Shown: in pieces, positions 15,101-30,462 of the stretch
How positions within the stretch are numbered: position 1 is the stretch's first letter
Layout: each line of letters begins with the position of its first letter
Assembly (NCBI GenBank): GCA_021014325.1
Contig: CM037473.1
Span: forward strand, 12,896,696-12,960,695
Source of the DNA: Plazaster borealis
Taxonomy: Eukaryota; Echinodermata; Asteroidea; Forcipulatida; Labidiasteridae
DNA: 64,000 bases
Direction of reading: 5' to 3'
Notes under the pieces: model-generated
The model's database searches: none
What the model was told of the DNA's origin: nothing
What the model saw: only the letters and a program-made list of their open reading frames with translations
Position numbers and translations under genes: made by a program

Positions 15101-15687
15101 CAAGACATAACTTTACAGCCAGTTGAAAAGTAGATTATTACAATTGTATAGTTGCGGTTTTCAAAGGATTGTGTGTTGTACTACCTTGTCCATATATGCC
15201 ATTAATAAATAACGAATCAGCTAAAAATATACCTGTTATTGAAAAATTGTATTTCATTTTTCTGGCAACACTTTTTAACCGAAACGTTTAAATTTCATTG
15301 CTGCCATACTTGCACGTACTGGTGTAGTAGCACAAGCGACTCTTAATATTTCTTGTTACACCAGTAAAGTCACATTTATTACATCATAAGCCAGGCTTTT
15401 TTGTGGGTGTTTCTAGCATTATTTCAAATGTAAACAAATATATGATGCTGATAGTAACAGGTATATCTTCAACTGATTCATTATTTATTCATTACAAAGT
15501 TCACATGGCATATGGACAAGGTATCACATCACACATCCTTTAAATGCTAATTAGCTATATTTATGATTATTTCACTAACATTGACACTTGTTTCTTTATC
15601 TGATAGGATGATCATTTAGCAAGTGCTGGGAGTCAAATCACATTCGCATTTCAGAATGAAACCAACTTGAAGTCAGTGGAGAAATAG
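125..15687 (+). CDS. RAD54B: RAD54B, SNF2-family recombination translocase (3' 18 exons)
   Basis: Coding exons, all with GT-AG borders: 125-372, 889-936, 2706-2787, 3173-3253, 3618-3767, 4360-4416, 5367-5421, 6346-6452, 6767-6839, 7298-7536, 7831-7995, 9425-9551, 10088-10194, 11227-11292, 12647-12760, 13939-14097, 14427-14492, 15607-15687 (stop TAG). They total 2025 nt in one frame (674 aa); the N-terminus lies upstream of the window. Counting from residue 1 here, the Walker A motif DDMGLGKT is at 84-91, the Rad54-type DEGH box at 189-192, LTGTPVQND follows, [10 protein letters not shown] is at 483-492 and the arginine-finger motif RVWRDGQR at 517-524. DEGH rather than [16 protein letters not shown] and the Cys-rich tail after DLFTL match RAD54B better than RAD54L. 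The family is known to use ATP to translocate on duplex DNA and remodel RAD51 filaments in homologous recombination, in the nucleus. No ATPase motif is damaged. Introns are full of repeats, listed separately. It converges with KIF22. Confidence 0.93.
765..825 (-). repeat. tRNA-like SINE head fragment
   Basis: Short intronic stretch reading on the minus strand like the 5' part of a tRNA (GGCCTAGCGGTCTAGC-type A box). It resembles the heads of the fuller SINE copies in the window, but no complete tRNA fold is present. Confidence 0.4.
988..2191 (+). repeat. 20-bp G-rich minisatellite in RAD54B intron
   Basis: About sixty tandem copies of a roughly 20-bp unit (GATGGGGTGAGGAAGGGTAA with small variants) fill most of the intron between the second and third visible exons. 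Variants include AAGAGTAAG, AGATTGGG and a longer form with GTGATCGAGG. The variant order repeats about every 305 bp (AGATTGGG at 1161 and again at 1466), so there is a higher-order unit. The plus strand, which is RAD54B mRNA sense, carries runs of 3-5 G throughout. The minus strand is open for 460 codons, which is an artefact of the repeat. Confidence 0.95.
2230..2605 (-). repeat. tRNA-derived SINE, antisense, near full length
   Basis: Read on the minus strand it has a tRNA-like head (GGCCGAGCGGTTAAGAGC A box near 2585), then the family body also seen at 12,185-12,575, ending in ATTATTA-rich tail sequence near 2235. Family-specific blocks include CTCCTTGAGCAAGACACTT and the conserved segment around GCCGTAGGTCCCG. 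It lies in the RAD54B intron beside the minisatellite. Confidence 0.8.
3335..3540 (-). repeat. SINE-like repeat, antisense (paralogue at 18.4 kb)
   Basis: Contains a tRNA B-box-like block (GATTCGAACTGGGGTCC on plus) and shares TAGATGTGGGAGGAAAACCC and GGTAGGGACTGAAAACCC with 18,395-18,620. Intronic in RAD54B. Confidence 0.65.
3850..4195 (+). repeat. tRNA-derived SINE, full length
   Basis: The head has a Leu/Ser-like A box (TGGCCGAGTGG, 3859-3869) and a perfect B box (GGGTTCGAATCCC, about 3916-3928). The body follows (GACACTTGTATCCTTGAGC; CAGCTCGGGCTGTATACTCC), ending at ATATAAGAACTAGT and a (TTATTA)n tail at about 4180-4195. The A- and B-box arrangement is that of an internal Pol III promoter. 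The body and tail show it is a SINE and not a tRNA gene. Confidence 0.88.
5029..5163. mobile_element. palindromic MITE (GGCCGTATCCGAATTGGCGGC family)
   Basis: Imperfect inverted repeat: the left arm (GGCCTTGCTCGAATTGGCGG) is matched by the right arm (GCCGCCATTTCGGATACGGC). The inner arms carry TAGCCGTAGC-type words and GTTGCTAAGGGTG. The same element recurs at 10,961-11,101. No coding capacity. Confidence 0.7.
5610..5775 (-). repeat. SINE fragment, antisense
   Basis: Degenerate tRNA-like B box on the minus strand (plus-strand CCAGGATTTGAACACA) with the A-box-like end near 5760. Its body resembles the other SINE heads. Intronic in RAD54B. Confidence 0.45.
7194..7338 (+). repeat. tandem duplication of a RAD54B intron-exon junction
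   Basis: Two copies of about 70-77 bp (7194-7270 and 7271-7338) each contain GGTCTATTTTGTTT, a polypyrimidine stretch, an AG acceptor and the first bases of exon 10. The downstream copy is the one that continues in frame from 7298. The upstream copy has its own acceptor (AG at 7221-7222), but the frame entered from it reaches a TGA at once. Confidence 0.85.
7676..7773 (-). repeat. tRNA-like SINE head, antisense
   Basis: On the minus strand it reads as A box (TGGCTGAGTGATCTAG) followed by B box (GGGTTCGAATCCCGG), the same head as the 3.85-kb SINE. The body is missing, so it is a fragment in a RAD54B intron. Confidence 0.7.
8006..8709. mobile_element. non-autonomous DNA transposon with about 24-bp terminal inverted repeats
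   Basis: The left end TAGACTGTGCAAGTCTCGCG is repeated inverted at the right end (CGCGAGACTTGCACAGTCTA). The ends abut TA, compatible with a TA target duplication. It starts 10 bp after a RAD54B splice donor. An internal plus-strand open frame (8185-8553) matches nothing I recognise and is probably fortuitous. Confidence 0.75.
9105..9214. repeat. partial copy of the GGGCCCAATTTCATAGAGC palindromic family
   Basis: Ends in GTTAAGCAGCGCTTTGAAATTGG and carries the AAGCAAATTTTTCTGCTAAAG core seen at 11,410-11,692. The left arm is lost. A (AATAAT)n stretch follows near 9330. Confidence 0.6.
10590..10945 (-). mobile_element. TTAA-flanked MITE family (AGGGTCTGTACACG type), antisense
   Basis: Reads on minus from TTAAAGGGTCTGTA through the Thr/Lys-free AT-rich core to ATATATCTACAACTAT. 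Relatives occur at 21,877-22,205, 40,150-40,487, 51,747-51,979 and 59,119-59,490 in both orientations. TTAA next to AGGG is what Kolobok- or piggyBac-type non-autonomous elements show; the superfamily is an inference. Confidence 0.7.
10961..11101. mobile_element. palindromic MITE, second copy of the 5.03-kb element
   Basis: AGGCCGTATCCGAATTGGCGG at the left is matched inverted by GCGGCCAATTTGGACACGACC at the right. The core CTAAGGGTGTCGCTAAGGACG corresponds to the 5-kb copy. Confidence 0.72.
11410..11692. mobile_element. GGGCCCAATTTCATAGAGC palindromic MITE, full copy
   Basis: Perfect outer inverted repeat of about 18 bp (GGGCCCAATTTCATAGAGC left, GCGCTATGAAATTGGGCCC right) with inner inverted GCTTAA words. 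At least six related copies occur in the window (21,097; 32,293; 32,556; 33,784; 63,685; part at 9105). Confidence 0.85.
11695..12075 (-). pseudogene. non-LTR retrotransposon ORF2 C-terminal relic
   Basis: Minus-strand translations across two frames carry the block [10 protein letters not shown]...DNRW...TEWQPR. This is the well-known C-terminal signature of RTE/Jockey-type reverse transcriptase ORFs, preceded by [11 protein letters not shown] and followed by a basic stretch. The segment is internally duplicated: two 112-bp copies at about 11,758-11,869 and 11,870-11,981. Frames are broken, so it is dead. It lies in a RAD54B intron, antisense to it. Confidence 0.72.
12185..12575 (+). repeat. 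tRNA-derived SINE, near full length
   Basis: Degenerate B box (GGGTTTGAGTCCTGG near 12,230), then CTTGTATCCTTAAGCAAGAC, the body block AAAGCCGTAGGTCCCGTGTG, and GCGCTATATAAGAACC with a (TATTATTA)n tail near 12,565. It is the best match to the antisense copy at 2230-2605 and the body-only copy at 22,230. Confidence 0.82.
13328..13480 (+). repeat. dispersed repeat (AAGTGCCCTTTGCAAAAT / GGGGCACCAAGG family)
   Basis: Shares the order AAAGAGCACTTCCATTGGAAA, AAAGTCTATTGGAA, GGGGCACCAAGGTCATGACC and GGCCTCCATG with copies at 17,860-18,015, 23,520-23,690 and 37,025-37,180. No open frame and no clear termini, so the class is unknown. Confidence 0.7.
13500..13912 (+). repeat. dispersed repeat with CTGAAGA-hairpin-GAAACGTC module and tandem tail
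   Basis: The module CTCCTGAAGACGAGCAGAG ... CTGTTCGAAACGTC forms a 7-bp stem with a 6-nt loop. It is followed by about three tandem copies of a roughly 105-bp unit (13,560-13,660; 13,661-13,765; 13,766-13,872). Each unit holds a GGCTCT/AGAGCC hairpin and AGAGATTTACACATGGTTG. It ends in ATGCAAAGCTTCAAACATC. Related copies are at 16,670-16,760 (antisense) and 63,385-63,560. Confidence 0.7.
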
Positions 15688-16564
15688 AGTCGTCAAACAC
15701 ACTTTGACAATACAGCTTTGTAACACTGGAGGAACATCTACATGTATGAATCATTAGAATACGGACATTAATGTGTATAACAGCGATTTCCCTGGCTGAT
15801 GAACTGAGTGTGGAAGTAAAAGTTCAAACTGATGATTGAGGCAAAATTTCTGCAGTCTGCAAACTGAAAAAAATGCTCATCCAAATTGTGAGTTCTTGAT
15901 GCATAGGAGTCAAGGTAAAAGCTTGTAAATGACATCAAATTTACATTTTTTGACCATGTGAGGGTAAATGTTGACCAATTTCAAGTGATGAAAAACAAGT
16001 CAACAAACAGTTTGTTTTTTTTCATTATAATTTTGTATTTCGTCATTGGTGCAAGAAAACTACATACAGGCAATTAAAATAAGATGAAACTGTAATTGTG
16101 ATGCAAGACATTCCCTGATGAAAGCGCCCTCATGCGGTAACAAATATGGTCAATTGGTGTTTTCTTGATGGCAAATCTTCTTGGTGAGCAACGTGATCAC
16201 TGAAAGTAGTGAGGTGGGCTGCCTCAAGATTGAATGGGCAGGGGACTGTGAAAGACTTTACATCAGATGTGATACCACAGCTGTCAGGTTAAATCAAATT
16301 TGAGTTACATGTGCACTCAGACACTGCTTCTTTCCAAACTGATTGCAGCACAGAGTGAGAAAACACTGCTTTTTAGTTTCTCCTCCTATTGAATTCAGAA
16401 ACAAAGTACCCCTCTCGTTTATCAAATAAAACAAGTCCTACGCCATACGTGAAGTTTGTTGGGTAATAAGGCAAAGTCATTTACTTCCCTAGTGTAATCT
16501 CTTTTTAGGAAATAATCCACAGAACACTCTGAACACGATGCTCTAAGGCTGGTTGGAGTTGACT
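15688..16564. other. RAD54B 3' UTR and convergent intergenic space
   Basis: No coding sequence on either strand. An AATAAA at 16,425-16,430 on the plus strand is a plausible RAD54B polyadenylation signal. KIF22 ends at 16,565 on the opposite strand, so the two 3' UTRs are close or overlap. Confidence 0.55.
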
Positions 16565-25273
<8,709 letters not shown>

Positions 25274-25439
25274 CTGTCAAAATCAATCAAAACAAAGGTG
25301 TTGGAAAGCATTATTTGTCGTGCTAGTAAGCAACAATAAAGCATCTTACAGTCCTTGTTTGTAACTCAGATCACCATATATGCTTTTGGCCATGTTGACG
25401 CCGCCTTATGATACACTGTACTCCTGTCCTACCTAGAAC

Positions 25440-25516
25440 TTAGCCCTGGTTAGACATCAGTCTCTGTTGCACTGCAATGCCACAGTGCAACAAAGACTGA
25501 TGTCTAACCAGGGCTA
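25440..25516. repeat. near-perfect hairpin palindrome
   Basis: TTAGCCCTGGTTAGACATCA pairs with TGATGTCTAACCAGGGCTA, and the central GTTGCACTG/CAGTGCAAC arms also pair. Likely a small foldback element. Confidence 0.7.
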
Positions 25517-25544
25517 TTCTATTCACTAGTCTTGGCCCTAGACA

Positions 25545-25688
25545 GACCCAGTAACTGGGGCGCTGTACTCCTCACTTTGATTTTTTAAATTTTTACTTCA
25601 ACAGTCGTACTTTACAGTACTAGCATCAAAGTCAAAATTTCAAAAAGAGGAGTAGAGGCAGCTCCCCAGTTACTGGGTCTAGTCCTAG
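25545..25688. repeat. palindrome ending in AGACCCAGTAACTGGGG
   Basis: AGACCCAGTAACTGGGGCGC at the left is mirrored by CCCCAGTTACTGGGTCT at the right; inner AGGAGT/ACTCCT words also pair. The same left arm recurs at 26,867. Confidence 0.6.
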
Positions 25689-25958
25689 CCCAATAAATAG
25701 TGCAACTGCAAATACGCTGGACTCCAAAAAGCGGAGGGAGTCCAGTTTATTGACACTAATGGGGCTATCGCAGTCTTAGTAGAAGAACTGCCATCGTAAC
25801 CCTCCCTCCTCTCGACGGCCGACCATCGGGAGGATGGAGGGTTACGATTATCGCAACTAACTTAACTGAGACTGAGTACCCTTATGACACTGACTAAGTG
25901 ACAGTAATTGAAGTCTGCAGATCTGGAGTCCAGCGTATTGGCACTATTTATGGGGCTA
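25687..25958. mobile_element. palindromic element with inner hairpin
   Basis: Outer arms CAATAAATAGTGC...ACGCTGGACTCC and GGAGTCCAGCGT...GCACTATTTATGG are inverted. A second hairpin, ATCGTAACCCTCC / GGAGGGTTACGAT, sits at about 25,793-25,849. Confidence 0.6.
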
Positions 25959-26017
25959 AGATCTCGCAGGACCCAATTTCAGTACATACAGCTGTTCTTT
26001 TTTGGTTTATTAAAATA

Positions 26018-26795
26018 TTAAACCATGGAGGAAGAAAAATAGAAGGAGTCACATCGCAGATTACGCACACGCACTTCGCACTTACGCACTTCGAAGTGCC
26101 ATTGGAAATACGTACGGCCGCGCGCTCTGCGCCCCAGTTTTACGAGCGCGACAAACCCTTTGTGTACAATGTCTGTTGCCGCTCAGCCTGCTTCAGCAGG
26201 CCCACATAATTGGAGGGAAGAAATCTGTAAACAAACGAATAAACACAAAACACATGCGCACTACTATTAGCGGGCTTTTTACATTGCGCAGTTCATTGTT
26301 TTCAACAGCAATTTTTCCACCGAGTATTTTGATGTTTTGATCGTCGAATTTGGCAAATCCGAAGCTGACTTACGGTAAACATAACATTCAGATATTGCAA
26401 TAAAGGGTCTTTTTAGCAACTTATTTTAAGGATATTTCCGAGAATCTCCGGAAGCCAAACAATTGACAAATTCAAAGACGTGTTGTTTAGCTTTTATAAT
26501 TTCAATCCTCCTAATATGTGCAATGCTGTGCACTGAAGATATTGCAGTGTTGGATTCGTAGGTCGAGTTGGATCGTGAGCCCGTCTTCCGTGTAGTGCAA
26601 TAGGGAATTATTACATGTACCGACGCGTTGGCAATACAACGCAGTGGCAATGCGCATTGTGCAAAAAAAGCCTGGCTCGATAATCGGATTAGCGCGCACG
26701 TGCGCGCCTGTTGTTTTTACGACCGCGGCAGAAGTCATTAAACCTTTGATGTGCCTTCGTTGTGACTCCTTCTATTTTCTTCCTCCATGATTAAA
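26018..26795. mobile_element. inverted-repeat DNA element, about 35-bp ends
   Basis: TTAAACCATGGAGGAAG, then AAGGAGTCACA at the left is mirrored by TGTGACTCCTTC and CTTCCTCCATGATTAAA at the right. The interior has unusually CpG-rich patches (TACGGCCGCGCGCTCTGCG; GCGCGCACGTGCGCGCC) but no convincing coding sequence. Confidence 0.65.
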
Positions 26796-27193
26796 CTAAA
26801 GCAAAAATGTAGCTTTTTGATCTCGAGCACAAATCAACGGAGGAGTCCAACCTGGACTTTGACTAGACCCAGTAACTGGGGCGCTGTACTCCTTTATTTT
26901 GACATCTTCGGTACGACCGCAGATGTCAACATTTTAAAAAAAGGAGCACACACTACAGTACAGCGCCCGGGTCAAGGCTTTGATTTGAGTTGACTAACTA
27001 AGCTTACTAGGACATGTAGGACCGGTCCCATATGAAGTTCGTTGGAACAATTCTTAAGTTTGGAAAGAACAAGTATATTGTATTGTGAAGGTCATCACAT
27101 TTACAGTATGATTTCAATGATTGTTGTTGCATACAATATCCAATCCATGATATCAATCATGCATGCGATGCACAGCAAACACTGAATGAAGAG

Positions 27194-28835
27194 GAGGCTG
27201 GTCATCTCGCCCCCTTGCAAGCTCGCCCCCAACAAAGTCGCCCCCTACAAAGTCGCCCCCTAGCCGGCTCGCCCCGGGTTCTTACAGAGTCGCCCCCTGG
27301 CAATGTCGCCCCCTGGCAATGTCGCCCCCTAGCAAAGTCGCCCCCTGACAATGTCGCCCCCAGCCAATGTCGCCCCCTCGCAAGGTCGCCCCCGATGTTA
27401 TTTAGTTCGGAAAAATAATGCTCCTTTATGGTAATATAATGGCTTAATTATTGTGTTGAAAGAAATATTGAGTAAATCCTACTTATAGTTTGTATGTTTA
27501 GTTTGTGCTTGGGTAAAAAATGTCATCAAATAATAAACTCCATGCTCTAAATTTCTTAAGTTTGTCAATGATTTTATTAACGTCGCTCAATTTATTTTAT
27601 TACCGTCGCTCAATCGTTACACCGAAATACTTAATAAACTACAGATGTAACATTTAAAAAAATCGTTAGCCTACTTGTTACTATACTTACATACATTTTG
27701 TTTGCAAATAAATAATAGATGAAAATGAAAGTTATTTTGTTTACCTTTTTTATATTTCGGTGGAAAGCTTTAAGCTTTTATACATACTCTGTATGTTTAG
27801 TTTGTGCTTGGGAAAAAAACGTCACAAAATAATTCACTCCATGCACCAAATATACATAAGTTTGTCAATAATTTTATTAACGTCGCTCAATTTATCGTAT
27901 CACCCAACAAATACTTAGTATACGTTTGGACATTTTTACAATTACAATTACAATTTTACAATGTTCTGACACAACAAACCCTCAATGAAGCCACTTTACA
28001 TGTGTCCGTTTTTATTTAAAAAGTAATTACTCCGCCATTTTATTTTATTTTTTTCTAAAATTGCTTGAATTTACTTCATTAGGGTATGTATCTAATGGTT
28101 AGGGTGATTTAAAAATGATTGTGTTCTCCTCAAAAACTTGGCACTGACGGAGAGTGGTCTTACCGCGGTGCGGTACAACTTTGAGGTTGCGGTATCCATT
28201 TAAAACTGAGGTTTACAGATTTGTTGGGACGCTACTCCCCAAGCCAGATGGGAACGATCCGGGGGTCTGGCACGCCACCCAAGTGTCTTTTCAAATTAGT
28301 GGTTCACAAGAGTCACCTTTAAAAAAACCCACTAAATTGTGGCTGAGGACCAAGAAACCTGGTCTAAATTTAACATTTAATTTATAGTAGAGTGGACCAT
28401 GGAGGAAGGAAATCCTCCATGAGTAGACTATGTTGGGGGGGGATGAAAAACGATATAGATACTAGGCCTAGGCCCTATTTAGACCTTCCACAAGCATTAC
28501 TTCATACGGAAACTTTTCTGAAAATGTTTTTAACTGAAAATATTTTTGGCACAGCTGCTACATGGATCTTTCTTTCTGGGCCAATTCAAAACCGTTACCA
28601 TCAGCCTAATTATTTTCCGAACTAAAATAACATGTGGGGCGACTTTGCGAGGGGGCGACATTGGCTGGGGGCGACATTGTCAGGGGGCGACTTTGCTAGA
28701 GGGCGACATTGTTTGGGGGCGACATTGCCAGGGGGCGACTTTGTAACAACCCGGGGCGAGCCGGCTAGGGGGCGACTTTGCAGGGGGTGACTTTGTTGGG
28801 GACGAGCTTGCGAGGGGGCGACATGACCAGCATTC
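27194..28835. mobile_element. foldback element with minisatellite arms (TU/FB-like)
   Basis: Two inverted arms (about 27,194-27,411 and 28,622-28,835) are each built of roughly 11-12 copies of a 16-bp unit (GTCGCCCCCTGGCAAT). They match arm to arm, including the unique GCCGGCTCGCCCCGGGTT block. The outer tips are CTGGTCAT/ATGACCAG. Identical 9-bp sequences AATGAAGAG flank it at 27,185-27,193 and 28,836-28,844, as expected for a target duplication. The AT-rich middle contains a 110-bp direct repeat (about 27,487-27,601 and 27,789-27,898) and no transposase. Inverted arms made of short tandem repeats are the hallmark of Drosophila FB and sea urchin TU elements. The Pro-rich open frames in the arms come from the repeat. 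Confidence 0.85.
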
Positions 28836-29021
28836 AATGAAGAGTCCACACATGAGTCAGAGAGAGAGAGAAAATAATGCAGTCCAGTGGAAGTTGATCG
28901 CTGGTCATGACCAATCATTGCAACGATCATGTAGTTTTTCAATAAAAAAAGTAAACTGAATTGAATTTTATTTTACATTTGTCTAATCTTGTTAATGAAA
29001 TTTGAATAAAATCGAAATTTA

Positions 29022-29090
29022 CCTTTGCAATCGAAGAGAACCGAACCAACACAACACGACGCAGTCAAATCTACCCCCTTATTGATCAGC
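29022..29090 (-). other. KIF22: candidate KIF22 non-coding exon 1
   Basis: The minus strand reads CTCTTCGATTGCAAAG|GTAAAT, a consensus donor at 29,022, next to the CCAAT box. The 5' border is a guess. It is the best partner for the acceptor abutting the KIF22 ATG. Confidence 0.4.
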
Positions 29091-29175
29091 TGGAAATTCA
29101 GCCAATCAGCGTTTAGAATTCCTTGTTAGCTTGTTGGTTACTCTTTACTCTTAATCAAGATGGCGGCTTACTTAA
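29022..29175. promoter_or_regulatory. candidate bidirectional KIF22/PAGR1 promoter
   Basis: The two genes diverge here. A CCAAT box (CCAATCAGCG, from 29,102) lies between the candidate KIF22 5' exon (minus, ending at donor 29,022) and an AAGATGGCGGC motif at 29,158-29,168. That motif is the YY1-type element that often sits just downstream of TATA-less start sites. No TATA box was found. The motif's ATG would open a 6-codon uORF. Confidence 0.5.
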
Positions 29176-29451
29176 CTTGAGCTTCGCTTAGTTTCACAGA
29201 CACACGATACATGATTTTTGTTTTTTTGCCGTGGTTGGTCCTAATAATCTGAACATGGAGTAAGGAAGGACGTCATTTGGAGAGTGTCTGTTGTCGTTCG
29301 ATAAAGATCTGGCTTGTTTTCCTGCTTGAGTTTGGTAAACCACACGTATTCGTTTGTTGTGTAGCCCAAATTCCGGACAGTCATTGACATTACCGCCGTA
29401 CAATACATGCCGTAAATTCATAATCGTATCATGAATATTAATCAGATTTAG
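29150..29451 (+). other. PAGR1: candidate PAGR1 non-coding exon 1
   Basis: Begins around the YY1-like motif. The best donor on the plus strand is TTTAG|GTAAAT at 29,451/29,452, with GTAAAC at 29,333 as an alternative. It would splice to the acceptor TTTTTTTAG before 30,450. Confidence 0.35.
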
Positions 29452-30449
29452 GTAAATCATTATGTCAAAATACTATTCTAGAAGGGATCATGTACAAGTT
29501 CTATGGTATTCTGCAACTACTCCACACCTGAATCTGGTATAAAAAGGACCCACACTGTCTTGGGCCTACTGCATAGTTTTGTTAAATATATTTTTTTAAA
29601 TTTGTTTTTATTGTTTCATCACTTTCAAAATTTCATCAGGGAATATTAATAATATTAATAAAAACTTTTTAAAAGATAAGATGGTGGATATAGTGCCATT
29701 GTAAGTTTAACCTTACGCTAATTATTTTTTAAGCCCGCAAATCTTTTGATTGATAAATGATAGCGCCTTCTTTTAATCACGTGGGGACTGTACACAAGCA
29801 GCCGACATTATATAGCGTTTTAAATTTCTGGGGTTTTCGACCATTGCTGTGTAACTAATCGAATGCCTCCCACTTATCAACCAATATGTTCCGTGTTCGA
29901 ATTAATTTCCATTACAACTTTTTTTCTTTTTTTTTCATCCAAATAAATAATAAGATTCTTTTTTTAAATATTATTAAAAGTTTACTGAGCACATCTAAAT
30001 GGATAGCATTATACCTTTTCTTTTTCTGATCTGTGGCTCCCGAGGATTTGTTTTTCAAGGGAAATAAAGTCCGAATTCATAAACGGTCCAAGTCCCCCAA
30101 AACAGTCACTGCACATGTTTAGTGCCGGCACAATATACACTGCTTTAAGAATAAAGCCTAAACCTTAAAATAGTCAATCTTTTTAAGAAATAAAAACCTA
30201 TATATAAGAAGCTGGTAAGAACACTAAAATTGAAAATGTTCAGTTTCATTGGCCTTAATAATGACACGAACAGTTGAGGAATCCACACATGACAGAATTT
30301 ACTCGTAATTTAAATTAGTACATGTATGATGTACAATATGGTGTGGTTTTGCAAGTAATGTTCATCAACAAAATCACAAAATAAATGAACTATTTACAGA
30401 TTCACATGTATATTGTAACTTTATTTTATTAATTTTATAATTTTTTTAG
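29452..30449 (+). other. PAGR1 5' intron, no coding sequence seen
   Basis: AT-rich, without recognisable coding or repeat structure apart from homopolymer runs. It ends in a strong T-rich acceptor at 30,449. Confidence 0.5.
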
Positions 30450-30462
30450 GCGTTTGACTTTA

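Larger units (their letters stand above)
25274..29021 (-). other. probable KIF22 intron 1 (5' UTR intron), repeat-filled
   Basis: Acceptor: TTTTGACAG directly before the ATG at 25,273. Candidate donor: AAAG|GTAAAT on the minus strand at 29,022/29,021. The intervening 3.7 kb has no recognisable coding sequence. It holds hairpins at 25,440-25,516 and 25,545-25,688, palindromes at 25,687-25,958 and 26,864-26,978, the inverted-repeat element 26,018-26,795 and the foldback at 27,194-28,835. Needs transcript support. Confidence 0.5.

Noticed and set aside
27215..27418. Pro/Arg-rich open frame (SRPLQSRPLAGSP) and its minus-strand twin at 28,622-28,942
   Set aside because: Produced by the 16-bp tandem arms of the foldback element; present because the arms are inverted copies.
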